Translations under genes and position numbers: made by a program
The notes under the pieces: generated by a model
Told to the model about the DNA's origin: nothing
Databases searched by the model: none
The model's input: the letters and a program-made list of their open reading frames with translations, nothing else
Origin: Orthonyx spaldingii
Lineage: Eukaryota > Chordata > Aves > Passeriformes > Orthonychidae
Reading direction: 5' to 3'
DNA length: 64,000 bases
NCBI GenBank assembly: GCA_013397795.1
Contig: VZTJ01005976.1
Span: forward strand, 588,724-652,723
Shown here: piece by piece, positions 21,755 through 31,995 of the stretch
How positions within the stretch are numbered: the stretch's first letter is position 1
How the letters are laid out: every line of letters begins with the position of its first letter

Positions 21755-22905
21755 AGGGTCAAATATGGAGTGTATAAGGGACAATAAGGTGGATAGAAAA
21801 TTGACCGGACTGCCTGACTCAAAAGGTTAGGATCAGCAGTACAAAATCCATGTGGTGCCAGGTTACAACTGGTGGTGTTCCCTTGGGACTGATACTGGGG
21901 CCAACACTTTTTAATGTGTGTATTAACAACTGGAACCTGCGGATAATACCACATTGCAGGGATGTGGTTAATATTCTGGAGACCAAGGCTGCTATTTACA
22001 GGGACTCTGACAATGGGAGGAATGGACTGACAGGAGCCTCATGACAATCAGCAAAGGCAAATGCCATGTTCATGGGATGGAATAACTTGTGCGACATCTC
22101 AGTCTGGCCAATTGTCTAGGAAGCAATTTTATAGAAAGGAGCCTGGGTGTCCTCGTGTGCCTCAAGGTGGATGTGAGATTAGCTCCGTTGGTCAGAGCAT
22201 GGTGCTAATAACACCAAGGCTGTGGGTTCAGTCATTGTGTGGGCCATTCATTTAAGAGTTGGACTTGATGATCCTTCTGGGTCCCTTCCAACTCAGAATA
22301 TTCTGTGATCTGTAATATGTTGGCAAAGACCAACCATATGTTGGGCTGTATTAGCAGGAATATAGCCAGCCGGTCAAGAGTAGTCATTCTGCTCTGGTAT
22401 TCCACTTGTGAATTCCACAGCTGGGGTACTGTGTCTGCTCTGCAGTTCCCTGGTTCAAGAAGTTCACGGACAAATTGGAGCAAGACCAGCAGAGAGTCAC
22501 CAGGACAGTGAGGGGGCAGGAGCACATGGTGTTTGAAGAGAAGCAGTCAGGGCTGGATTTGTCCAGTCCCATGAATAGAAGGCCAGGGGAGATGGTTTTG
22601 CTCTCCCCAGCTCAGTAACGTGAGTCAGACTCTTCTGTGTGGTGCACACTGAAAGGATAAAAGGCAACGGGCACCGACTGCAGCATGGGAAATTCATTCA
22701 GATATTAGGGAGATCCTTTTCACCATGAAGGCAATTCCTTCCAGAACAGGCTGCCCAGAAAAGCTGTGTCATTTCCAGACATTCAAAACTTGACTTACAA
22801 GGTATTGATTGAGCCATCTGATCTTGCTGGACTAATGTTTAACGGGAGGAGGGACAAGATGACTTCTAAGGTCTCTTCCAATCTAAATGACCCCAATTCT
22901 AAAGG
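21755..22905 (+). repeat. CR1 LINE fragment, RT end and 3' UTR, interrupted by a SINE
   Basis: This is a 5'-truncated CR1 retrotransposon on the + strand. From about 21790 the translation follows the RT sequence in broken frames: GVPLGLILGPTLFN, the conserved motif normally GVPQGSVLGPLLFN, then ILETKAAIYRD and GWNN. After an insertion at about 22173-22313 the same element continues with LGCISRNIASRSRVVIL, the usual LGCI..ASRSREVIL block. The 3' part has CAGGCTGCCCAGAAAAGCTG and ends with TCTCTTCCAATCTAAATGACC, the familiar CR1 tail. The catalytic YADD/FADD segment appears deleted, and many stops are present, so the copy is dead. CR1 is the dominant LINE of birds. Boundaries are accurate to some tens of bases. 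Confidence 0.88.
22173..22313 (+). mobile_element. tRNA-Ile-derived SINE with CR1-like tail (TguSINE1-like)
   Basis: The first part matches nuclear tRNA-Ile(AAT): a box A-like TTAGCTCCGTTGG, an anticodon arm GTGCTAATAACACC with anticodon AAT, and a box B-like GGGTTCAGTCA with one or two changes. The GTGTGGGCCA that follows corresponds to the acceptor end. The second part, GTTGGACTTGATGATCCTTC through CCCTTCCAACTC to TTCTGTGATCTGT, is a CR1 3' tail, which lets CR1 enzymes copy the element. The copy sits inside another CR1 whose sequence resumes on both sides. No clear target-site duplication is seen, which is usual for CR1-driven insertion. From memory this matches the zebra finch TguSINE1 type, so it points to a passerine. 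Not a functional tRNA gene: box B is altered and the acceptor stem does not pair. Confidence 0.88.
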
Positions 22906-24279
22906 GAAGGGCTGCTGACGAGAAGTTCAGTCCCACTAAGAGCTATTGCTTCCATTATGAAACTTACTGGTTTAGGGAGATGTGAAATGAAATAAGATGT
23001 GAATGCCATCCCACAAGAACAGTTTAGATTTTAGAATTTTCAAATTATTTTAGTAGGTCAACACCAAGGCCTTTTAAAAGTTTTGTGTGTTTTGTTTTTT
23101 CTTTCTCTAGAAGGACATGAGAAAAGATTAGATGTTTTTCTGGTAATCAAATAGTAACTAAGCCTTGAGCTCTTTCATTCCGAAAGGGTGCCCTGACCTT
23201 CAGGCCAGAAAGTGCTAGCCTCCTTCCCTGGCACAGCATATCTTCCATCTGGAAAAGTAGCTCTGAAAAGGGTGAATGAGGCATTTTTACAGGGAAAATA
23301 ATTTAGTTAAAACTTTCTGACCAGGTCTGCATGGCCCCCACACTGCAGGACCACCCAGCAACTTTAAAACAAAAAGTAAAGAAAGAACTTCCTCACACTG
23401 CAACCACTATAATTTCTGAAATAGAAGAAAATTGTGAATACAAAGAAGTTGGCCAGTATTTTGAGATTAACACCTCTGAGATGCAAAGTATGTCCCAAGT
23501 CAGGTTATAATAATAAATTACAGAATTCTGCTTTTGTGTCTCCCACAGCAATGATGCATTTGATCTAAACCGGGACTTCCCACAGGAAAAAAAAAGCAAG
23601 AATGAGACTTCAGACTTTGAGCTCATGTGGTTGTCAGTGTCTTGTGACTGTGGTGCTTTTGTGGCACAGGGCAAGAGGGGCAGTGGTAACCAGTTTTGGA
23701 ACCGACTTCATGATCAACTACAAGATTAAAATGTTTTCAGTGATAGTGGCCTTTATCTTCCTTGCATCATTCAGACAGTACAAAGAGATGTAAATCTGAC
23801 CTAAGTATCACATAAAATCTTCGTTGCCTGCTTCTTCATCACCTCTTTTGCCAGAGATGGCTAATTATGGATGGAAAATGCTCTCATCTGCCTGACAGTG
23901 TCCTAGACATCATTCTGTCAGCCAAGTCTGAAGAGGTGAACATGGGCAAAACTGGCCCTAATCATTCTCCTTCCGCTGAATTCAGACTGCATTCAGATGA
24001 ACATTCGTTATTTCATCTCTCCATTTTCATCTTCCATTGCAGTCTTGAGTTCTTCCAGGTGAGCCTCTGCCTGGGTAACCAGTGCCTACTACAGCAAGTT
24101 CCTGGCCCTGCTCACCACTGCAATAGAGTAATACTCATCCCCAGCCATCCAGATATGGGCACGCTCAGACTGTGGATAATGGCAATAGCAAAATGAGAAG
24201 CAGGAGGAATTTATTTGTATGCTGTTGGTAGCTACAGGGCATTTGGGGAGAGCATGTGGAGCAGCAAAAGCCATGCTGC

Positions 24280-24300
24280 CATCTATGTTAAACATAGATG
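24280..24300. repeat. Perfect 10-bp inverted repeat with 1-bp spacer
   Basis: CATCTATGTT and AACATAGATG face each other across a single A. It lies just beyond the 5' end (minus-strand 3' end) of the 175-codon ORF. At this size it could be chance. Confidence 0.8.
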
Positions 24301-24331
24301 CCATCAGTGTTAAACTGCATTGTCTTGAATG

Positions 24332-24859
24332 TTATGAAGACTCTTTATCCAGTTCCCAAATTGCTTGGTGAATACAGGGAAGATTATGCTTCATGGATTT
24401 GATGGTCAAAAATCGACCATCCTGACTTCTAACTGGCTTGTACTTGGGTGAGGCCCAAGGATGCTTAAAGCTGCCTTTGGCCACCACAGGCACATTTAGG
24501 AATTCCCAAGGAACCCAAGAGTACTTGGCTTCCCACAGACACCCTGGGAATCCCAGGGAGCCTTGTTGCAACATATTTGCTGGCTTGATTCTGGTTCTGC
24601 TCAAATACTGATCCTGGATCATTGCTTTGATCCCTGTATCCCCCTCCACTTCCTGGTTCTTCATTTCCTGCCCCAGCCATTTGCACTGGCCCAGTGCCAC
24701 CCCCATCCCCCCTTTTTGGGGGTGTGGAAGGGAAGGATGTCCCTGATAAACTGCTAACAGTTTTTGTGAAAAAAACGCTTTACCACATTCTAGCCATGAT
24801 GCATCTCCAGAGAAAAATGTCACTTTCCTCAATGGGGCCACTGTGTTCAAATCAGGCAA
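24332..24859 (-). other. Longest ORF in the window, 175 codons, unrecognised
   Basis: An open frame of 175 codons runs on the minus strand from an ATG at 24859. The product would be soluble, without signal peptide, membrane helix or low-complexity repeat, and with nine or so Trp, which is high. I recognise no family or motif. No promoter, poly(A) signal or splice sites stand out, and another frame on the same strand is also open for 73 codons. In 64 kb read in six frames an ORF of this size is near what chance gives, so I do not call it a gene. Confidence 0.25.
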
Positions 24860-27800
24860 GAAAGGTTTTTAAATAGCTTCAGTAGAGTCTGTCTACCAAG
24901 CCTGTGAACTCTCAGGCCATGAGAGGAAGCTTTTAAAATGCTCTTCATGTACAGGAAAGCCTTTTGTCTTCAAGAGTTCAACACAGGCCCCTGTCCCAGC
25001 CGCACAGTCCCGCTTCCCAGCGGGCTCCCATCCTTTACCCCTCTGCTCTCCACGGCTTGCTGGAAGTGAAAGATGCTGCAGCAGGCAGTGCTGCGGCCCT
25101 CTGGGTTTGGAGAGGTTCTTATCTTGTGTTTATACTCTCACAGTACAGTTCATGGTCACAAAAGAAGCCTGCCCAGATCTGCCTGCTATGGCTGGTGACA
25201 GAAAATATGCTGCCTGACGTGTTCAGAGGGGTGACTGAGTCAAAGGGATTTCAGGTTTTTTCCATCACCCTGATATTGTCACTTTTTCTGTTAATAAATC
25301 TTCAGGTTTAGAAAGACATTGTGTGTGAGAGGTTATGCACAATTTGGCAGGGGGTGTTAGTTGTTAGACTATTAGCCTTAATAAATAGTTTTAAATAGTC
25401 ATTGTAATAAGACCGGTATTTCTGATAGCTTGTGACAACAGACCTAACAAGTCTGATCCCCAGAATTAGGTAACGGAGTTTTTTACAGCTCAGAGACAGG
25501 GGAGAAGGCCAGGCACCCAGCTGCCATGGCATCTTACATTTCTACCGTCAGCTCTGCCACCATGGCAATTGTCATCAGGAGCTGATGTCCCACACAGTTG
25601 TCCCCCATGGCCTCTTTTCACGTCTCTGTTATCCTGGGGTCATCACAAGAGGAAAAAACCAACAATGTGATACAGTGGGGAGTAAGGCAGAGTTCCAGAT
25701 ATTTGGGTTTCTTAATTGTATTTTTAGATTATCCAGTGTTCAGCATAGGAGAAGATGTTTAACTTTGGAAGTTTCAGACTTGCAAAACACCCTGTTATAT
25801 TCTTATACATTTTGCACCTGTAAGAACATACATGTTATACGTATATAACAATTCAAGACCCAGATGGATGGTTTATTCTTCTCAAGCTTTTGGATTGAAA
25901 TAATCTTGAGCTTTTAAAAATACTTGCACTTTTAAATATAAAAATGAGTAGATTATAGCATTTTGATATGTGATTTTGTTTTTGGAAGATGAGTTGGAAT
26001 GTTTTTAAGTTTGTAATTTTCCTTACTGTGCAAATCTCCCTAGAAGAGATGGTAGATTTAATCTTTTCAAGCGGAACTCTCAGGCTCATATCTGCCACAG
26101 GCTGTATCCTCTCTTTAACTGTGTGTTGGAACATTTATGAACAAAGTTGTCAAAGCTCAAACATCTGATCAGTTCCAATATAAACAGTCTGTGCTCAGGG
26201 ACTCCATCATCCATCCAAAGCAACTTGCTTCTCCTTCCTCTGGATCAATAATGGCTAATAGGGATGAAGGTGGCACATCAAACTCCTTCAGTGTTAGTGT
26301 TGATGCTTTCTGACAAGCTGTTGATTGAAAGGAGGGGCCCCACTGGCACTTTCTGTTAGGAGGAAGAAGATAACAATAAACATTTTTTCAATGCAATCCC
26401 TTTCATTTACAAAGCATGTGCAGAAGTCTGTTTCTTTTAGAGCAGAAGAAATCAAATAGGAGTGACAGCATCTTGGAGCTGGAAACAAAGACATTATCTG
26501 TCAGCCAAAAGTCTCTGCATGGGTGGGGGATTTTTCCTGCTATGAAGACTTCTGTGTTTGTCTGCATATAGTTGCTAACATTTTTTTTCTCTGCTCATGT
26601 CTTTAACATTCACACAAACCACCAGAGATAGCAAAGGAGTCCTCTCTGCCTTTGTTGTGAGTCAAAATCTTTGTTGTTTGAGTGATTTGGTTCCAGAAGG
26701 GAGCCTAAGCCTTCCTGTAATAATGGGAAATGTCTGTGTCCAGCCCCTGACATTACATACCATCATAATAGCTCTGAAGGTCTAAGGACACAAACAAGGA
26801 CAGGATTGTTGGTGTAATTTGACATGAGACCAACCTATCTATGCACCCAAAAACTATACATAAATCTTTGGGAATCTGAACTTGTGTTATAGGTTGAGAC
26901 AAGCTGCAATTTTCATGGTACTGGTTAGGAACAATTGCTTTGAGATCAGTTTACTTTTCATGCAATAATTTTCATAGACTAAGGTAAGACACCATGGACC
27001 ACAGAGGGTGTGGTAAGGGGAGAGGTGGTATACAGCAACACAGGAAGTACTGAGACTGCGAGGGATTAGCAGGTGAAGATGTGTGAAACTTTGAAGGATG
27101 ACATGAAGAAAGCATCCCTGCTGATCTGCTGACTTTTAGTAGCTAGTAGAGGTGAATACTAGTCCCTAGGCTTGTTTTTGGTAAGTCTTCCTTGAAAACA
27201 GCTGAGTAGAGAATGGGTCAATTGTTTTATGAAAACTGTTCTCTCATGGGTAGCTGGTTTAAAAGTTGTCTGAGCATTGGTCCTGGGCTTGCTTGCTCAG
27301 AGACCACTGCACATCACAGCTAGAGTCTTCTTCCCTCAGACTCTGCACTCGGCAAAGTAGTAATAAGAAGTCCAAAATACAGTCATGTGAATTTTCTTGT
27401 GATTTAATACTTGTTGTCTTGTCTGATAAACTTGTCCAGCTATCCCTGAGTCATTTTGAGTATCTCTTCTGATGCAGGAAAACACACCTGATTCTCTTCA
27501 GATTAGTTTAGCTAGAGAGGGTGTGAGTGTGGTTATGCAGGGTGTGGTGCATGCTCATCAAAATCAGATAACATGGGGAAACTAATTACAACTTTTAACT
27601 GTTGTTGCAATCTCTTCTGTGGAAGAGAAGTTTTCACATGAATATTTCTTGCATTAGAGGTGAAATCAAATCCTCATCCCGCACTTGCTGTGTTTGGAGT
27701 GCTGCCAAAAAAGCTCTTTTTAAAAAGGCATTCCTACTGGAATACGTCATGGACTATTCTCTGCTCCCAGCTCAGATGGGGAACTGGAATGCAGACCTCC

Positions 27801-28340
27801 CAGTCACACACTAGTGGTGGCATTCAGGAGGCTCACGTTGCAATCTAGAGAAAATAAGCATCGAGGCAGAGGCAATACCACATGAAAATGACAGGGAGAA
27901 ACAAGCAAAGGCCATGTGCTGTCTGTAGGGAGCTCAGCAAATCCACAGCCCTACAAACCTGCGTTCAACACTGGCCAGAGCTTAAGCTAGCCTTACAACT
28001 AGCTGGGATTTACACACATGTGCTTCTAATAAAAAGTTATTTTATTGATTTAAAGGCAGTATCTCCACACGAGAATGAGCTCCCTAAAGAGTGGAGTGAA
28101 AAGCAAGAGGAGAAGGAAGCATCTGAGCTGCAAAAGGTAAAAGTCAGATCATGGAAAACTCCTTGAAGAAGAGCACTAGAATGCAGAGTTCTCCTGATTA
28201 ATCTTGTGGTTATCCCACCTCCTTTAGAAGGGACTACCCTTCTGTAAGGAGAAAGAAGTGTAAATATACATATTCTGAGCTACAGATAATTTCATTTTAG
28301 ATTCTTTGTTTCCTGGTTTATTTTAAACAAGCAGACACCA

Positions 28341-28371
28341 CTCCCCACACCACCACCACCCCACCCCCCCA
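28341..28371 (+). repeat. C/A-rich simple repeat (CCA)n-like
   Basis: Low-complexity tract built of CCACC units and a run of seven C. Confidence 0.8.
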
Positions 28372-29254
28372 GTAAATATTTTCTACTTTCTTTGGTGTCA
28401 TGTCAGATTAAAACTGGAATATCTTTTAGAGATCATGTGAAAATGGTTCTATTTTTGCCAGGTAACTGTCATGAACATCAATATACTAAATAGAACAGAC
28501 TGTGACAATAAAAATGTTGATCTCTGTGGCTGTTGAAAGAGTGACATTAAGTGAATCTCACTGATATGTAATTTTCAAATTGAATTGCACCTACTGAGGG
28601 AGGGGAAAAGCAGCAATGCTTGTGTTGATGAGAAATTCTGCATCTGAAAATGCTCCTTATTAATGATTCAAAACATACAGTTCCTAGGAGCTGTAAACAA
28701 GTTCAGTATTCTGCACACTAATCCATAACCATTATCACATGTAGAGAACAAGAAGTTACTCATAAACAGATGTTCCCTTTGCCAAACCCATTCATTTAAT
28801 GTACATTTTACTTTCCAAGTCCTAGTTAGCAACTTTCTGTGGTGGGTGGATTACATGAAAGGATGGAAAAGCAGGGATAAGTTTGCCTGCAAAGGAGCAA
28901 TGTTTTCATGACTGTTCTGAGTCTTTTCCATCTTGCCTTGTAGTGGAAGAGTTATTCATGTTGGACTTGCTCTCACTGCCCTGGAGGGCACTCAGCTTTA
29001 TGCTTCCAGGCACTGTGAGGCAGTGGGAGATGCCAAACGTGTTCTGTTACCAGAGAGCTGCGTCATTAAATGTTCTCTCTGCCCTGGCTGGGAATGAAGC
29101 CTGGCATTCAGAAATGCTTATGCCCAGAGAAGGCAATTATCTTGCCATAACTTATGGGTGAGCTTTAAGGAAAAGGTATGCCAAAAGCAAGGGTGGAGGA
29201 AGAATTACTGCTCAAAGCATAACTAATTTCTAAGTTACTTTTCTCAGGGCCTAG

Positions 29255-29650
29255 TTCAGCCAGGTGTTGAGTGTTTCTAAGTGTGGAGATCCCACCACCT
29301 TTCTGAGCAAACCTCCCCTGGTTAAGCACTCCCGTGAATTTTTTTCCCATATGTCCAGCTGGAATTTCTCTCCTTCTGCTATGCACATCCAAGAAGCATG
29401 TAAGTCAGTCTTTCCTGTAACTCCCTATAAGGAAGGTGTATGCAGGAAAAAGACCTTCCCTCAACCTTCTCTTGTCCAGGTTAAACAAATCCAGTTTTCT
29501 CAATCCCCGCTCCCACAGTGAGTGCTGCACCACCATGACCATCTTGGTGACCCTCTACTGGACTCTCTCCAGTTTGTTGACATTCTGTTAGGAGCCCCAA
29601 ACTGGACACAGTAGTCCAAATGCAGTCTCATGAGTACTACACAGAGGGGA
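29255..29650 (-). repeat. CR1 LINE fragment, antisense
   Basis: Read on the minus strand this is CR1. On the + strand the reverse complement shows GGAGATCCCACCACCTTTCTG, AACCTCCCCTGG, the TCTCTTGTCCAGG block, then TACTGGACTCTCTCCAGTTT GTTGACATTC and GGAGCCCCAAACTGGACACAG. These are the reverse of the coding block for LEYCVQFW and the following 3' UTR landmarks. The extreme CR1 tail is not recognisable at the left edge. Frames are broken, so it is a dead copy. Confidence 0.85.
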
Positions 29651-29782
29651 TCTTTACATGGATCCTAACAAAGAAAAGGACTGTCATGAATTAAAAACTT
29701 GGCCAGGCTGTGCTGAGCTCTCTCAGAACTCTGTCACCACAATTACTTAAAGGGGGTTTCTCAAAGATATTTAAAGAAAGAA

Positions 29783-30028
29783 CAAGAGACAATGGGCAGA
29801 AACCAAAATACAGGAAATTCCATTTAAATGTAAGGGAAAAAATCTCTCACTGTGCATGTGCTCTAACACTGGAAGAGTTTGCTAGAGAGGTTGTGAAGCC
29901 TCCATCTTGGAGATACCCAAAATACAACTGAACACAACTCTGAGCAACCTGTTGTACCTGATCCTCCTTTGAGCAGGGGTGGGTTGATGAGGTATCTTCC
30001 AACCTCAACTATTTTCTGATTCTGTGAA
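29783..30028 (+). repeat. CR1 LINE 3' end, sense
   Basis: The order of landmarks is CAATGGGCAGAAACC, AGGAAATTCCATTTAAATG, TTGCTAGAGAGGTTGTGAAG, GAGCAGGGGTGGGTTGATGA and finally TTCCAACCTCAAC with TTTTCTGATTCTGTGAA, the standard CR1 3' end. It is strongly 5'-truncated, as most CR1 copies are. It lies in opposite orientation to the fragment just upstream. Confidence 0.9.
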
Positions 30029-30351
30029 CTGTTAAGTGAGATTAAAGCTACATGTTTAAGGCAGGTTATAGGATGATCTACATTTGAATCTTTATCAACA
30101 TGAGATGCAGAGACACAAATAAAAAATTGTTTAAAAAGAAAACAAACCAAACCTAGCCATAGAACCCACAAAAAAATGTTATTGTGGAGTTTGGTGTTGG
30201 GTGCCACACAGAACCTACTTCAGATGTTACTAGGAGAGCAATTTGGTGTCAGTAATCAGAGTACAGTTAGGGCAGTGTTGTGGTAAAGAACAACCCAAGC
30301 AGATTCAGCATATAGATATTCATTTTCAAGAGAGGTTTATCAAAATTAGTT

Positions 30352-30370
30352 AAAAAAAAAAAAAAAAAAA
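30352..30370 (+). repeat. Poly(A) tract of 19
   Basis: Uninterrupted run of 19 A followed by GGAATAAAAGG. It could be the tail of an unrecognised retroposed fragment or slippage. No clear retrogene lies upstream. Confidence 0.9.
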
Positions 30371-30379
30371 GGAATAAAA

Positions 30380-31995
30380 GGAAAGAAAGTAAGCCTTAAA
30401 CAGAGCAGGTCAAAAGCCAGAAGGGAACAGGCAGCCTGGATGCTCTTAAAAAATACTATATTAAAATCTCAGGTAACAATTTTAACACAATTTGAAAAGA
30501 AAACAATGTGATCCTAAAAGGCCATTTCACAGCTCAATAGGTACATTAAGGATGCTATCACAAGCAGTAAGTTAATGTTTAAAAAATGGGAAGCTTATCC
30601 GAATTAGGAGAACAGGAAAGCCCATAAAATAAGGCAAGTCAACCATATATCAGAAATTAAAAGGGCTAAAAAATAATGCAACTTGAACCTTGCAAGGACT
30701 GGTAGTAAATAGTTCTTTATATAGCAAAGGCAGGAAGCCAACTAGTTTGAGGACAAATATGTAAAAGGGCGCTTGGGGAAGACAAGAAAACAGCAGAAAT
30801 GCTCAGTGGGTTTAATGTTCCAGTCTTCCCTGCTGAAGACATGAGAGAGAGCCCCAAACCCAGCATATTCTTGATAGCAATTCATTAGAGGAGTTAGTGG
30901 AACCTGAACTGAATTCACAGGAAATAATAGACCAAACAGATAAGCTGGAGGTCAGTAAACCAGTAGGGCCAGGCACCATTTACAGAATAGTTCACATGTG
31001 AAGCTGCAGAACTGGTGGCCCAAGATGTGTAAACTGCCATTACAAGTGGCCTCTGTGCTGGAGAACAAGGAGGGCAGGGTTGCCACTGTAGCCCCCCAGC
31101 CAGAGAGTTTGACTTTCATCCCCCCTACAACAGCAGAGCCAAAAGACCACATACACACAGGGAAGTGTCAAGGGAACCAGTCAACATGAGTTCTGTAAGG
31201 GACAATCTTTCAACCAGTCTGCTGCAAGTCCATAGGGGTGGTAACAAGAACGTAGACATACTGGACATACTGTATTTAGATTTTCAGGTAGCTTTTGACA
31301 ATTTCTCAACAAAGGTAATGAAGATACTACATCATCATGGACTGAATGAAAGGTCCTTCTGTGATTTGAAAATGGAAAAAAAAAGGTAAGGGCTCGACTG
31401 TGACTGTTTTTAGGATGGAAAAGCAGCAGCAACAGAAGCCCTAGAAGTCACTCTGGTATTGCTCAACATCCTCACCAGCAGCCTGGAGTAAGGGTTTGTG
31501 TCTGGGATGCCCAGGTTTGCAGTCAATGGCAAGCTCATTTATCTGGTGACGTGCTGAGCTGTAGGTGAAGAACTCCAGAAGTACTTGACAAAGCCAAAGG
31601 AGGGGGCAGAAGGGTGACACATGAGCTTCAGCGTTCACCAAGGTGATGTCTTGAGTAGAACAATCTGAATCATATTTACATGGTTCTGAACCTACAACTG
31701 GCAGCCACCACTCAAGAAAATGCTCTTGGAGTCACCATGGACTATTCTCTTAAAAACTCAGCTCAGTGTGCTATGGCAGCCAGAAAGCCAGAAAAATGGT
31801 GAGCATCCTCAGGGAGGCTCTTCCAGCTTGGTGCACCCACATCTGCAGTAGTGTGTGTGGTTCTGGTCTCTGCATCACAGGGATACAGCGGGTTAGAGAA
31901 GGGCAACCAAAAAGGACAAAGGGATCAGCTGCCTCAAGAGGAAAGCCTGGAATCCTGGAAAGCCAGGATCGCTCACATTAGAGAGGAGATGGATG
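30380..31995 (+). repeat. Older CR1-family LINE copy with RT region
   Basis: A decayed non-LTR element on the + strand. The translation carries the RT landmark DILYLDFQVAFDNFSTKVM (normally D.IYLDF.KAFD.V.H..L) at about 31250-31310. Preceding this is a lysine-rich pre-RT block ending KLEVSKPVGPGT, and following it are LLNILTSSLE, LESPWTILLKTQLS and ATKKDKG, matching the usual LFN, LGV..D and RRATK blocks. Frames shift several times and stops are common, so it is inactive. The copy is longer but more diverged than the CR1 piece at 21.75 kb. The left end is uncertain. Confidence 0.8.

Larger units (their letters stand above)
22906..29254. other. Intergenic DNA, no recognisable gene
   Basis: No exon, RNA gene or clear transposon was recognised. 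The longest ORF of the whole window is here (24332-24859, minus, 175 codons) and is entered separately. A short C/A-rich tract lies at 28341-28371. The remaining ORFs are below 120 codons and overlap on both strands. Confidence 0.55.

Noticed and set aside
22175..22255. Possible functional tRNA-Ile gene
   Set aside because: Box B is altered, the acceptor stem does not pair and a CR1 tail follows, so it is a SINE head.
22061..22697. Several ORFs on both strands at 22.0-22.7 kb
   Set aside because: They are shadow or broken frames of the CR1 copy and the SINE.
31165..31389. 74-codon ORF with a reverse-transcriptase motif
   Set aside because: Not a gene of its own; it is one surviving frame of the decayed CR1-family copy.
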